Source: DATATV01 sp035551355 (GTDB taxonomy: Bacteria; Actinomycetota; Actinomycetes; Mycobacteriales; Pseudonocardiaceae). From it: 64,000 bases of DNA. The stretch spans positions 62,001 to 126,000 of the forward strand of contig DASZNF010000060.1 of the NCBI GenBank assembly GCA_035551355.1, given 5' to 3'. Positions 57,363-64,000 of the stretch are shown here, one piece after another. Every line of letters starts with the position of its first letter. Within the stretch, counting starts at the first letter, position 1. Made by a program: the position numbers and the translations under genes. Below the pieces are notes generated by a model. That model saw only the letters and a program-made list of their open reading frames with translations. It was not told the origin of the DNA and searched no databases.

Positions 57363-58736
57363 GTGGTGCCGCGAACGGACCCGGGCGACCGGGAGGCGCT
57401 CCGAGCGGTCGAGGCCGTGCTGGACGCCCGGTGGCCGGAAACCAAGATCGATCCCACGCTGGATCGCATCCGGGCCCTGTTGGACCTGCTCGGCGACCCG
57501 CAGCGGGCCTACCCGATCGTGCACATCACCGGCACCAACGGCAAGACCTCCACCACCCGCATGGTGGACGCGCTGCTGTCCGGCATGGCGCTGCGCACCG
57601 GCCGGTTCACCAGCCCGCACCTGCAGCTGGTCACCGAGCGCATCGGCGTGGACGGCAAGCTCATCGACCCGGCCCGCTACGTCGAGGTGTTCCACGACGT
57701 CGAGCCCTACCTGGCCCTGGTCGACGAGACGCAGCCGCATCCGCTGAGCAAGTTCGAGGTGCTCACCGCCATGGCCTTCGCCGCGTTCGCCGACGCCCCG
57801 GTGGACGCCGCGGTCATCGAGGTCGGCCTGGGCGGCACCTGGGACAGCACCAACGCAGCCGACGGCAAGGTCGCGGTGATCGGGCCGGTCGGCGTGGACC
57901 ATGTGGCCTTCCTCGGCTCCGACGTGGTCGGCATCGCCAAGGACAAGGCCGGGATCATCAAGCCCGGCGCGGTGGCCGTGCTGGCCCAGCAGGAGAGCCC
58001 GGAGGTCATGGCCGAGCTGCTGCGCCGGTGCGCCGACGTGGACGCCACCGTGGCCCGGCAGGGCGAGGAGTTCGGCGTGCTGGAGCGGCGCGTCGCGGTC
58101 GGCGGGCAGCTGCTCACCTTGCAGGGCCTCGGCGGGGTGTACGACGAGGTGTTCCTGCCGCTGCACGGCAGGCACCAGGCCGACAACGCCTCGGTCGCGC
58201 TGGCCGCGGTCGAGGCGTTCCTCGGCGCGGGCAAGGACTCCCAGCTGGACGTGGAGGCGGTGCGCGGGGCGTTCGCCGGGGTGATCAGCCCCGGACGGCT
58301 GGAGCGGGTGCGCAACGCGCCCACCGTGCTGCTGGACGCGGCGCACAACCCGCACGGGGCGCGGGCGCTGGCCGCCGCGCTGACCGAGGAGTTCGACTTC
58401 CGCAGGCTGATCGCGGTCATCGGGGTGATGGCTGACAAGGACGCCGAGGGCATCCTGCACGAGCTGGAGCCGGTGGTGTCCGAGGTCGTGCTGACCGCCA
58501 TCGACTCGTCCCGGGCCATGCCGGTGGACGAGCTGGCCGCGGTGGCCAAGGGCGTGTTCGGCGAGGACCGTATCGTGGTCGAGACCCGGTTGGACGACGC
58601 GATCGAGACCGCCGTCGGGCTGGCCGAGGAGGTCGGCGAACCGGGTCAGCCGCTGTCCGGGGCGGGCGTGGTGGTGACCGGTTCGGTGGTCACCGTCGGC
58701 GAGGCCCGGACGCTGTTCGGCAAGGAGCCGGCATGA
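57363..58736 (+). CDS. folC: Folylpolyglutamate/dihydrofolate synthase
   Basis: A 457-aa Mur-ligase-family enzyme. The P-loop is HITGTNGKTSTTRM, and family segments are GRFTSPHLQLVTERIGVDG, SKFEVLTAMAF, VEVGLGGTWDSTNA and LLDAAHNPHGARAL. It adds dihydropteroate-derived glutamates to folates. GTG 57363 (or 57366) follows GAGGGA. It sits between valS and the DUF4233 gene as in Mycobacterium. The stop overlaps the next gene (ATGA). Confidence 0.96.
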   Translation: MVPRTDPGDREALRAVEAVLDARWPETKIDPTLDRIRALLDLLGDPQRAYPIVHITGTNGKTSTTRMVDALLSGMALRTGRFTSPHLQLVTERIGVDGKLIDPARYVEVFHDVEPYLALVDETQPHPLSKFEVLTAMAFAAFADAPVDAAVIEVGLGGTWDSTNAADGKVAVIGPVGVDHVAFLGSDVVGIAKDKAGIIKPGAVAVLAQQESPEVMAELLRRCADVDATVARQGEEFGVLERRVAVGGQLLTLQGLGGVYDEVFLPLHGRHQADNASVALAAVEAFLGAGKDSQLDVEAVRGAFAGVISPGRLERVRNAPTVLLDAAHNPHGARALAAALTEEFDFRRLIAVIGVMADKDAEGILHELEPVVSEVVLTAIDSSRAMPVDELAAVAKGVFGEDRIVVETRLDDAIETAVGLAEEVGEPGQPLSGAGVVVTGSVVTVGEARTLFGKEPA

Positions 58737-59197
58737 CCGACCGCCCGCAGCCCCCGGCCTCCACCGACCCCGCTGCTCAGGCCGACGCTTCGATCGAGTC
58801 TGAGCAGGCGGTGACGCCGCCCTCGGTGGACCCGATGAAGGGGTTCCGGGGCGTGATGGCCGGCACCATGGTGCTGCAGGCCATCGTGATGGCGCTGAGC
58901 CTGCTGGTGATCGACCGGCTCTACGGCGGGGTGAGCAGTGTGCTCGGCTTCGTGGTGCTGGCCGTGGTGGCCGCGCTGGTGGCCGGTTGCTGGCTGCTCA
59001 AGTACTCCTGGAGCGTCGGGTTCGTGCTGTTCCTGCAGCTCGTCGGGGTGCTGTGCATCATCGGCTCGGTGCCGGTGGGCATCGTCGGCATCCTGTTCGC
59101 CGCGATCTGGATCTACCTGTTCTGGCTCAGACGCGACGTCGCCCGTCGCATGGCGGCCGGGCGACTGCCGAGCCAGCAGCCTGACGCCGGTAGCTGA
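58733..59197 (+). CDS. DUF4233-type small membrane protein
   Basis: A 154-aa protein with a charged 40-residue N-terminus and four transmembrane segments (about residues 42-140): VMAGTMVLQAIVMALSLLVIDRLYGG, VLGFVVLAVVAALVAGCWLL, WSVGFVLFLQLVGVLCIIGSV and GIVGILFAAIWIYLFWL. This gene is conserved between folC and ndk in actinobacteria; function unknown. ATG 58733 overlaps the folC stop. Confidence 0.88.
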   Translation: MTDRPQPPASTDPAAQADASIESEQAVTPPSVDPMKGFRGVMAGTMVLQAIVMALSLLVIDRLYGGVSSVLGFVVLAVVAALVAGCWLLKYSWSVGFVLFLQLVGVLCIIGSVPVGIVGILFAAIWIYLFWLRRDVARRMAAGRLPSQQPDAGS

Positions 59198-59253
59198 TCG
59201 TGTGATCGATCCCGGCTGGACGGTGGACCACCAGAGGGGCGGAATCGAAGCGC

Positions 59254-60033
59254 ATGACGGGACCCTGGGGCGACCAGACTGAGCCCGACCGGTACCCGGA
59301 CTGGTCCTATTCCGGACTCGGCGACATCGGCACGCCTGGGCTGAGCGGATCGCCCGGGCCTTCCGGGCCGGGCGAACCCCCGCCGCCACAACGGAAATCC
59401 CGGCGGACGCTGGTGCTCACGATCATCTCGGTCGTGGTGGTGGTCGCGGCCGGGTTCGCGGCCTGGTGGTTCGCCGGCGGCCCGGCCAGCCGGCAGCAGG
59501 ACTCGGCCATCGCCACCACCCCGGCCAGCTCGGCGCCCGCCCCGTCCGGCGAGGACTCGGTGGCCTACGACGTGGGCACCTGCTTCGACGAGGGGGCCGG
59601 GGGAGCACCCGGCAACGTGCGGCTGGACCCGCAGCCGTGTGCGGGCAACCGGGCCGTGTTCGTGATCAACCAGGTGGTCCGGAACGCCTCGGCCTGTGAC
59701 TCGGCCTCCGGGGTGAGCTACCAGCAGCACGGCTACGAGGTGCCGGACGTGACGGCCAAGGTGACCTACTGCGCCTCGCTGGTGGTGCCGCCGCAGAACT
59801 GCTTCGTGATCAGCGGCACCCAGCCCATCGCCCGCGCCGCCTGCGGCTCGGCCGGGGACGTGGTCCGGGTGCTGGCCGTGCAGAGCGCGCCCGACGTGCA
59901 GGCGGCCTGCGCCGACCAGACCGACCCTGACGTGTGGTTCTACCAGTCGCCCGCCTCCGGTCAGTACGCCTGCGTGTCCCGCCCACCCGGCGGCTCCAGC
60001 CCGGCCCCGGCGCCGACCACCAGCTCGGGATGA
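59254..60033 (+). CDS. Membrane-anchored, cysteine-rich extracytoplasmic protein
   Basis: A 259-aa protein: a Pro/Gly/Ser-rich cytoplasmic start (about 45 residues), one transmembrane helix (RTLVLTIISVVVVVAAGFAAWWFAG), a Ser/Ala/Pro linker, and a 140-aa outer domain containing eight cysteines (for example GTCFDEGAG, QPCAGN, SACDSAS, TYCAS, NCFVIS, RAACG, AACAD and YACVS). This suggests disulphide-stabilised structure. No family could be named; comparable single-pass proteins are common in this group. ATG 59254 was used, 56 bases downstream of the DUF4233 gene. Confidence 0.78.
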   Translation: MTGPWGDQTEPDRYPDWSYSGLGDIGTPGLSGSPGPSGPGEPPPPQRKSRRTLVLTIISVVVVVAAGFAAWWFAGGPASRQQDSAIATTPASSAPAPSGEDSVAYDVGTCFDEGAGGAPGNVRLDPQPCAGNRAVFVINQVVRNASACDSASGVSYQQHGYEVPDVTAKVTYCASLVVPPQNCFVISGTQPIARAACGSAGDVVRVLAVQSAPDVQAACADQTDPDVWFYQSPASGQYACVSRPPGGSSPAPAPTTSSG

Positions 60034-60069
60034 TCCTCCCGGCCGGATCCGCTTCGTCCGGGGGAAGCA

Positions 60070-60225
60070 CTGGCTGAGCAGGAGCACGACAAGCCACGGA
60101 GTGGTTCCCGGCTGGACCGGGGCGCCACGACGCCGGGCCGGTGGGAGACCTTCCGCAAGTCGCGGCAGAACGACAATCCGAGCAGCACCGTCTCCTTCCA
60201 GGTCACCGGGTGGAACTCCGGCTGA
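60070..60225 (+). CDS. Candidate small gene with CTG start (51 aa)
   Basis: In the gap before ndk a 51-codon frame runs from CTG 60070 to TGA 60223-60225. It has GGGGGAA immediately upstream of the CTG, the strong third-position GC typical of real genes here, and a charged, Ser/Asn-rich product (LAEQEHDKPRSGSRLDRGAT...ends FQVTGWNSG). There is no ATG, GTG or TTG in frame, so a CTG start or read-through from the upstream gene (same frame, after its TGA) would be needed. It may be a genuine short protein or a stray frame. Confidence 0.4.
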   Translation: MAEQEHDKPRSGSRLDRGATTPGRWETFRKSRQNDNPSSTVSFQVTGWNSG

Positions 60226-60255
60226 CCGGGAGGTCGGTGGTGGATTCGGCTCGGT

Positions 60256-60261
60256 TAGGCT
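60256..60261 (+). promoter_or_regulatory. Probable -10 box of ndk
   Basis: TAGGCT, 64 bases before the ndk GTG, with an AAGGAG ribosome-binding site at 60309-60314. No clear -35. Confidence 0.4.
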
Positions 60262-60325
60262 TCGGCCGCGGCTTCGCGTCTGCGCGAGCCCGGTCGAGGC
60301 CCCCGATTAAGGAGTTTGTGTAGCC

Positions 60326-60736
60326 GTGTCTGAGCGCACTCTGGTGCTGGTCAAGCCCGACGGCGTCCGCCGCGGTCTGGTCGGCGAGGTCATCTCGCGC
60401 ATCGAGCGCAAGGGCCTGACCCTGGCCGCGCTGGAGCTGCGGACCGTGGACAAGTCCCTGGCCGAGCAGCACTACGCCGAGCACGACGGCAAGCCGTTCT
60501 TCGGCGACCTGGTCGAGTTCATCACCGGCGGCCCGGTGGCCGCGATGGTCATCGAGGGCCCGCGCGCGATCACCGCGTTCCGCCAGCTGGCCGGTGGCAC
60601 CGACCCGGTGGACAAGGCCACCCCGGGCACCATCCGCGGCGACTTCGGCCTTGAGGTGCAGTTCAATCTGGTGCACGGCTCGGACTCGCCGGAGTCCTCG
60701 GCCCGCGAGATCAAGCTCTGGTTCCCCAGCCTCTGA
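60326..60736 (+). CDS. ndk: Nucleoside diphosphate kinase
   Basis: A 136-aa Ndk of normal length. It begins SERTLVLVKPDGVRRGLVGEVISRIERKGL, the family N-terminus. The phospho-acceptor His117 lies in NLVHGSDSPESS. It balances cellular NTP pools. GTG 60326 is preceded by AAGGAG at a slightly long spacing. The order DUF4233-(secreted protein)-ndk matches the Mycobacterium neighbourhood except for the inserted secreted-protein gene. Confidence 0.97.
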   Translation: MSERTLVLVKPDGVRRGLVGEVISRIERKGLTLAALELRTVDKSLAEQHYAEHDGKPFFGDLVEFITGGPVAAMVIEGPRAITAFRQLAGGTDPVDKATPGTIRGDFGLEVQFNLVHGSDSPESSAREIKLWFPSL

Positions 60737-60842
60737 GCTGATTCGAACCACCTCACCCCCGCAACCGGCCGCCGTCCAGGTTCGACCGAGCCGGGAAAAA
60801 CTCGGCTGAAATGTGTCGGGTGATCCGGATACCGTCGGGACC

Positions 60843-61787
60843 GTGACGGTGACAGCGCAGACCAGCCCGGCCCCGGTGACGGCGACCGGGCTGGTCAAAC
60901 GGTTCGGCGAGTTCACCGCGGTGGCCGGGATCGACGTGGATGTGCGGCCCGGCGAGGCGTTCGGATTCCTCGGCCCCAACGGCGCGGGCAAGTCCTCCAC
61001 CATGCGGATGGTGGCCTGCGTGTCCCCGCGCTCCGGCGGCGAGCTGCGGGTGCTGGGCATGGACCCGGACGTGGACGGCCCGAAGATCCGGGCCCGGATC
61101 GGCGTGGTCCCACAGGCCGACATCCTGGACAACGAGCTCACCGTCCGGCAGAACCTGCAGGTCTACGGCCGCTATTTCGGACTGTCCAAGTCCCACGTCC
61201 GGGCCAAGGCGACCGAGCTGCTGGAGTTCACGCAGCTCACCGAGCGGGCCGACGACGAGGTGGATCCGCTCTCCGGTGGTATGAAGCGCCGGCTGACCAT
61301 CGCCCGCTCGCTGGTCAACGATCCGGAGCTGCTGCTGCTGGACGAGCCGACCACCGGACTGGACCCGCAGGCCCGGCATCTGTTGTGGGACCGGTTGTTC
61401 CGGCTCAAGCAGACCGGCGTCACGCTGATCATCACCACGCACTACATGGACGAGGCGGAGCAACTCTGCGACCGGCTGGTGGTGATGGACGGCGGCAAGA
61501 TCGTTGCCGGGGGCACGCCGAGCCAGCTGATCGCGAACCACTCCAGCCGCGAGGTGCTGGAGCTGCGGTTCGCCCCGGGCGAGCACGAGCAGATCGCCGA
61601 GAAGGTCGGCGATCTGGCCGACCGGGTGGAAACCCTGCCCGACCGGCTACTGCTCTACACCGCCGACGGCGAGGGCGCGCTGGCCGCGGCGCACCAGCGC
61701 GGCATCACGCCCCGGTCCAGCCTGGTCCGGCGCAGCACCCTTGAGGACGTGTTCCTGCGCCTCACCGGCCGGAGCCTGGTCGAGTGA
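60843..61787 (+). CDS. ABC exporter ATPase (DrrA-like)
   Basis: A 314-aa ABC ATPase. Walker A is GPNGAGKSST, Q-loop VVPQADILD, signature LSGGMKRRLTIARSL, Walker B LLLLDEPTTGLD, and H-loop ITTHYMDEAEQLC. The C-terminal regulatory extension (about 230-314) resembles DrrA-type exporters, which pump lipophilic compounds or lipids. GTG 60843 is chosen over GTG 60813 because a GATACC box (60828-60833) suggests a near-leaderless start. Two ABC-2 permeases follow. Confidence 0.92.
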   Translation: MTVTAQTSPAPVTATGLVKRFGEFTAVAGIDVDVRPGEAFGFLGPNGAGKSSTMRMVACVSPRSGGELRVLGMDPDVDGPKIRARIGVVPQADILDNELTVRQNLQVYGRYFGLSKSHVRAKATELLEFTQLTERADDEVDPLSGGMKRRLTIARSLVNDPELLLLDEPTTGLDPQARHLLWDRLFRLKQTGVTLIITTHYMDEAEQLCDRLVVMDGGKIVAGGTPSQLIANHSSREVLELRFAPGEHEQIAEKVGDLADRVETLPDRLLLYTADGEGALAAAHQRGITPRSSLVRRSTLEDVFLRLTGRSLVE

Positions 61788-62605
61788 TGGCCGCCGAGAT
61801 CATCGCTCCCCGCTCCACCGGCCGGGCCCTCGGGCCGGTGCGCTCCACCATGCTCGTGGTGGCGGGCCACTGGGCCTGGTACCGGCGCAACTGGACGGCC
61901 ACCGCGATCTCCAGCGTCGCCCTGCCGGTGCTCTACCTGCTGGCCATGGGGCTCGGGTTCGGCTCCCAGGTCCGCTCCACCGCGGCGCTGGGCGGGCACA
62001 GCTACCTGACCTACATCGCCCCCGCGCTGATGGCCGTCGCCGCGGTGCAGAACGCCGCGGGCGAGGGGACCTTCCCGGTGCTGGGCGCGTTCAAGTGGCA
62101 CAAGACCTACTTCGGCGTCACCGCAACGCCGATCACCCCCGACCAGGTGGTGGCCGGGCAGTTCGTGTGGATGGCGCTGCGCATGCTGGCCTCCGGCGCG
62201 GTCTACCTGATCATCGCCGTGGCCATCGGCGCCATCACCAGCCCGCTGGCCATCGTGTCGCTGTTCTTCTCGGTGCTGTGCGGGATGGCCTTCGCCGCGC
62301 CGGTGGTCGCCTACGCGGCCACGGTGGTGACCGAGGGCAACGGGTTCAACGTGATCTTCCGGTTCATCGTGGTGCCCATGACCCTGTTCTCCGGCACCAT
62401 GTTCCCGGTCAGCCAGCTGCCGGTGTGGATCCAGCCGCTGGCCTGGATCACCCCGTTGTGGCACGGCACCGAGCTGGCTCGGGGGATTGCCTTGGGAGAC
62501 CTGGGTTTCTGGGCCGCGATCGGGCACATTCTGTTCCTGGTGGCCATGTTCGCGGTCGGCGCGGCGATCGCGCGGGTCAAGTTCCGCAACCGGTTGACGA
62601 GTTAG
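61787..62605 (+). CDS. ABC-2 type exporter permease
   Basis: A 272-aa permease with six transmembrane helices. Signals are NWTATAISSVALPVLYLLAMGLGFG, the middle TYIAPALMAVAAVQNAAGEGTFPVLGAFKWHKTYFGVTATPITP, and ABC-2 family segments FRFIVVPMTLFSGTMFPVSQLP with WITPLWHGTELARG. The start is ATG 61787 in TGATG with the ATPase stop, or GTG 61784. It forms part of the exporter with the next gene product. Confidence 0.9.
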   Translation: MAAEIIAPRSTGRALGPVRSTMLVVAGHWAWYRRNWTATAISSVALPVLYLLAMGLGFGSQVRSTAALGGHSYLTYIAPALMAVAAVQNAAGEGTFPVLGAFKWHKTYFGVTATPITPDQVVAGQFVWMALRMLASGAVYLIIAVAIGAITSPLAIVSLFFSVLCGMAFAAPVVAYAATVVTEGNGFNVIFRFIVVPMTLFSGTMFPVSQLPVWIQPLAWITPLWHGTELARGIALGDLGFWAAIGHILFLVAMFAVGAAIARVKFRNRLTS

Positions 62606-62613
62606 GACACGCG

Positions 62614-63471
62614 ATGGCCTCCGACACCATGGTCGGAACGGACTCACCCACCGGCGTCACCCGGTCCGGGGTCGGCATGCTGCTGCGGGTGCTGCCCGCC
62701 GGCCTGTACGTGGGCCGGGCCCGGATGGTGGTGTACCGCTCGCTGCTGGTCAACCGGCGCATGTGGCTGACCGTCGTGTCCGGCTTCTTCGAGCCGTTGT
62801 TCTACCTGGTTGCCCTGGGCCTCGGCTTTTCCAAGCTGGTCAGCCAGGTGACCGGGCCGGGCGGCGAGCCGATCAGCTACGTCGCGTTCGTCGCGCCCGC
62901 GCTGCTGGCTTCCTCGGCCATGAACGGCGCGGTCTACGACGCCACCTTCAACGTCTTCCACAAACTGCGCTACGCCAAGATCTACGACACCATGCTGGCC
63001 ACCCCGCTGGGCCCGGCCGACGTGGCCATCGGCGAGGTCAGTTGGGCGCTGCTGCGCGGCGGCCTGTACTCGGCCGCCTTCCTGGTGGTGATGGCCGCGC
63101 TCGGGCTGATCACCTCGCCGTGGGCGATCCTGGCATTGCCGGCCGCGCTGCTGATCGCGTTGGCCTTCGCCGCGCTGGGCATGGCCGCCACCACGTTCAT
63201 GCGCTCCTGGCAGGATTTCGACCTGGTGCAGCTGGCGATTCTGCCGATGTTCTTCTTCTCCACCACGTTCTACCCGATCACCGTGTACCCGGGCTGGCTG
63301 CGGAAAGTGGTGGAATGCCTGCCGCTCTACCATGGGGTCGCGCTGCTGCGGGAACTCGCCACCGGCTACGTCGGCTGGGGCGCGCTGGGCCACGTGGCCT
63401 ACTTCGCGGTGATGACCGCGATCGGCGGCGTCATCGCGGTCCGACGGCTGAAAATGTTGCTGCTCAAGTAA
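62614..63471 (+). CDS. ABC-2 type exporter permease (second subunit)
   Basis: A 285-aa permease, paralogue of the previous one: RRMWLTVVSGFFEPLFYLVALGLGFSKL, SYVAFVAPALLASSAMNGAVYDATFNVFHKLRYAKIYDTMLATPLGP, and LPMFFFSTTFYPITVYPGWLRKVVECLPLYHGVALLREL. The transporter is therefore one ATPase and two different permeases. Export substrate is unknown. The gene ends inside a perfect 19-bp tandem duplication that repeats its own stop codon. Confidence 0.9.
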   Translation: MASDTMVGTDSPTGVTRSGVGMLLRVLPAGLYVGRARMVVYRSLLVNRRMWLTVVSGFFEPLFYLVALGLGFSKLVSQVTGPGGEPISYVAFVAPALLASSAMNGAVYDATFNVFHKLRYAKIYDTMLATPLGPADVAIGEVSWALLRGGLYSAAFLVVMAALGLITSPWAILALPAALLIALAFAALGMAATTFMRSWQDFDLVQLAILPMFFFSTTFYPITVYPGWLRKVVECLPLYHGVALLRELATGYVGWGALGHVAYFAVMTAIGGVIAVRRLKMLLLK

Positions 63472-63502
63472 AATCTCAGGTAACAAGTAAAATCTCAGGT
63501 AA
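63465..63502 (+). repeat. Perfect 19-bp tandem duplication at the permease stop
   Basis: CAAGTAAAATCTCAGGTAA occurs twice in direct succession (63465-63483 and 63484-63502). The first copy includes the last Lys codon and stop of the permease gene. The duplication is unusually AT-rich for this genome. Confidence 0.9.
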
Positions 63503-63507
63503 GCGGG

Positions 63508-63554
63508 CGTGGGTGCCGCGCCCGGCTCACGCACCGGTCGCGACACCCACGGTG
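63508..63554. terminator. Possible convergent terminator before the chitinase
   Basis: CGTGGGTG around 63508 and CACCCACG around 63547 can pair across a long loop between convergent genes; an alternative GCGTG/CACGC pairing also exists. The exact structure is not certain. Confidence 0.3.
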
Positions 63555-63566
63555 ACCGCACAGCGA

Positions 63567-64000
63567 CTAACAGGCGCCGCTGTCGGTCCAGGCACCCGAA
63601 GCGCCGCCGGGCACCTCGTTGTAGCTCCACTGGTTGGCCGTCCAGGTGTGGCCGTTGTAGGTGACCGTGTCCCCGGACGAGTAACTCTTGCTGGCATCCC
63701 ACGCCGCGGCCGAGCAGGTCGTGGAGCCACCGCCGCCGCCACCGGTGGTGGTCGTCGTGGTGGTGGTCGTGGTGGTGCCGCCGCCGGACGGCGGGGTGGC
63801 GCCGCCGAACTGCGCGGTGTACTTGGTGAAATCCCAGCTGCCCTGGGTCACGCTGCTGCACACGCCGGAGGTGGTGCCGTTGTTGTCCGGCGGGGTGCAC
63901 TGCCGGTCGCGGTTGACCGACCAGAAGGTGAAGCGGGACAAGCCGTTGCTGGTCGCGTAGTTCAGCACGGTCTGGAAGTCGGCCTGGTAGAACATTTCGC
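63567..64000 (-). CDS. C-terminal part of a secreted chitinase with chitin-binding module (runs off the window)
   Basis: The 3' end of a longer gene; at least 144 codons are visible. The first part (EMFYQADFQTVLNYATSNGL, then SRFTFWSVNRDRQC) matches the C-terminal barrel strand and -SVNRDR- of GH18-type bacterial chitinases. A Gly/Thr-rich linker includes an 11-Thr run. A family 5/12 carbohydrate-binding module (about residues 98-144: CSAAAWDASKSYSSGDTVTYNG, ending WTDSGAC with a disulphide pair) closes it. The catalytic domain lies beyond 64000. The ATG at 63995 is internal, not the start. Confidence 0.85.
   Translation of the reverse strand, partial: EMFYQADFQTVLNYATSNGLSRFTFWSVNRDRQCTPPDNNGTTSGVCSSVTQGSWDFTKYTAQFGGATPPSGGGTTTTTTTTTTTGGGGGGSTTCSAAAWDASKSYSSGDTVTYNGHTWTANQWSYNEVPGGASGAWTDSGAC

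Noticed and set aside
54542..57469. A 975-aa minus-strand frame opposite valS
   Set aside because: Antisense shadow of a clear valyl-tRNA synthetase.
63720..63790. Short repeats (GGTGGTCGT-type) that might look like a repeat array
   Set aside because: They encode the Thr/Gly-rich linker of the chitinase; no spacers, so not a CRISPR array. No CRISPR or cas genes were seen anywhere in the window.

Overview
This is a 64 kb stretch of a very GC-rich actinobacterial chromosome, most likely from Pseudonocardiales (Amycolatopsis/Kutzneria-type). The grounds are codon use, frequent GTG/TTG starts, tightly overlapping ATGA/GTGA gene junctions, repeated leaderless-looking promoters (TANNNT six or seven bases before the start codon), and the gene set. 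The conserved frame is nei1, tRNA-Gly/tRNA-Pro, tig, clpP1, clpP2, clpX, valS, folC, a DUF4233-type gene and ndk. From memory, the same gene order occurs in Mycobacterium tuberculosis (Rv2464c to Rv2445c), where nei1 and tig are nearly adjacent. Here about 38 kb of accessory genes separates the tRNA pair from tig, and a smaller carbon/redox block sits between clpX and valS.

Layout. 0-2.5 kb: nei1 glycosylase, a PPOX/F420-type enzyme, a methyltransferase and a GlsB/YeaQ-type membrane protein. 2.8-4.0 kb: a small hicA-hicB island lying between a broken 3' copy of tRNA-Gly(TCC) and the intact gene, followed by tRNA-Pro(TGG). 4.1-7.7 kb: an atypical acyl-CoA dehydrogenase homologue, a decapitated response regulator, and an intact NarL-type two-component pair. 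7.8-18.4 kb: an exopolysaccharide-type locus with a secreted GH16 enzyme, polysaccharide pyruvyl transferase, a GT2, a two-domain GT2-GT2 protein, a flippase, a polymerase-like membrane protein, a hexapeptide acyltransferase, small membrane proteins, and a second, membrane-anchored GH16. 18.4-20.5 kb: a Cys-rich small protein, a TetR regulator divergent from an unknown gene across a shared operator, and a LapA-like protein. 20.5-29.1 kb: a LacI regulator with a perfect operator, a complete Dpp/Opp-type ABC importer and a GH1 beta-glucosidase, which together read as a beta-glucoside oligosaccharide uptake operon.

29.1-38.5 kb: a MarR regulator divergent from a complete hopanoid operon (hpnC, hpnD, hpnE, prenyl synthase, shc, a HpnG-like/IspH fusion, hpnH). 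It ends at a strong terminator facing a convergent three-gene unit (38.6-42.6 kb: a DMT transporter, an SDR, and a glycosyltransferase fused to a WS/DGAT acyltransferase) that could make or modify a glycolipid. 42.8-47.1 kb: tig-clpP1-clpP2-clpX proteostasis genes. 47.3-54.5 kb: amidohydrolase and MarR (divergent), L-lactate permease, and the fdhF-like molybdo-oxidoreductase with its fdhD sulfurtransferase. 54.6-60.7 kb: valS-folC-DUF4233-secreted protein-ndk. 60.8-63.5 kb: a DrrA/DrrB-like exporter. At the right edge lies the C-terminal part of a secreted chitinase with a chitin-binding module.

The most interesting points are the HpnG-IspH fusion, the glycosyltransferase-WS/DGAT fusion, the tRNA-flanked HicAB island with its 11-bp inverted-repeat operator, several clean palindromic operators, and a probable unannotated 51-codon gene with a CTG start upstream of ndk. 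All functions are read from sequence and family knowledge; no database search was run.
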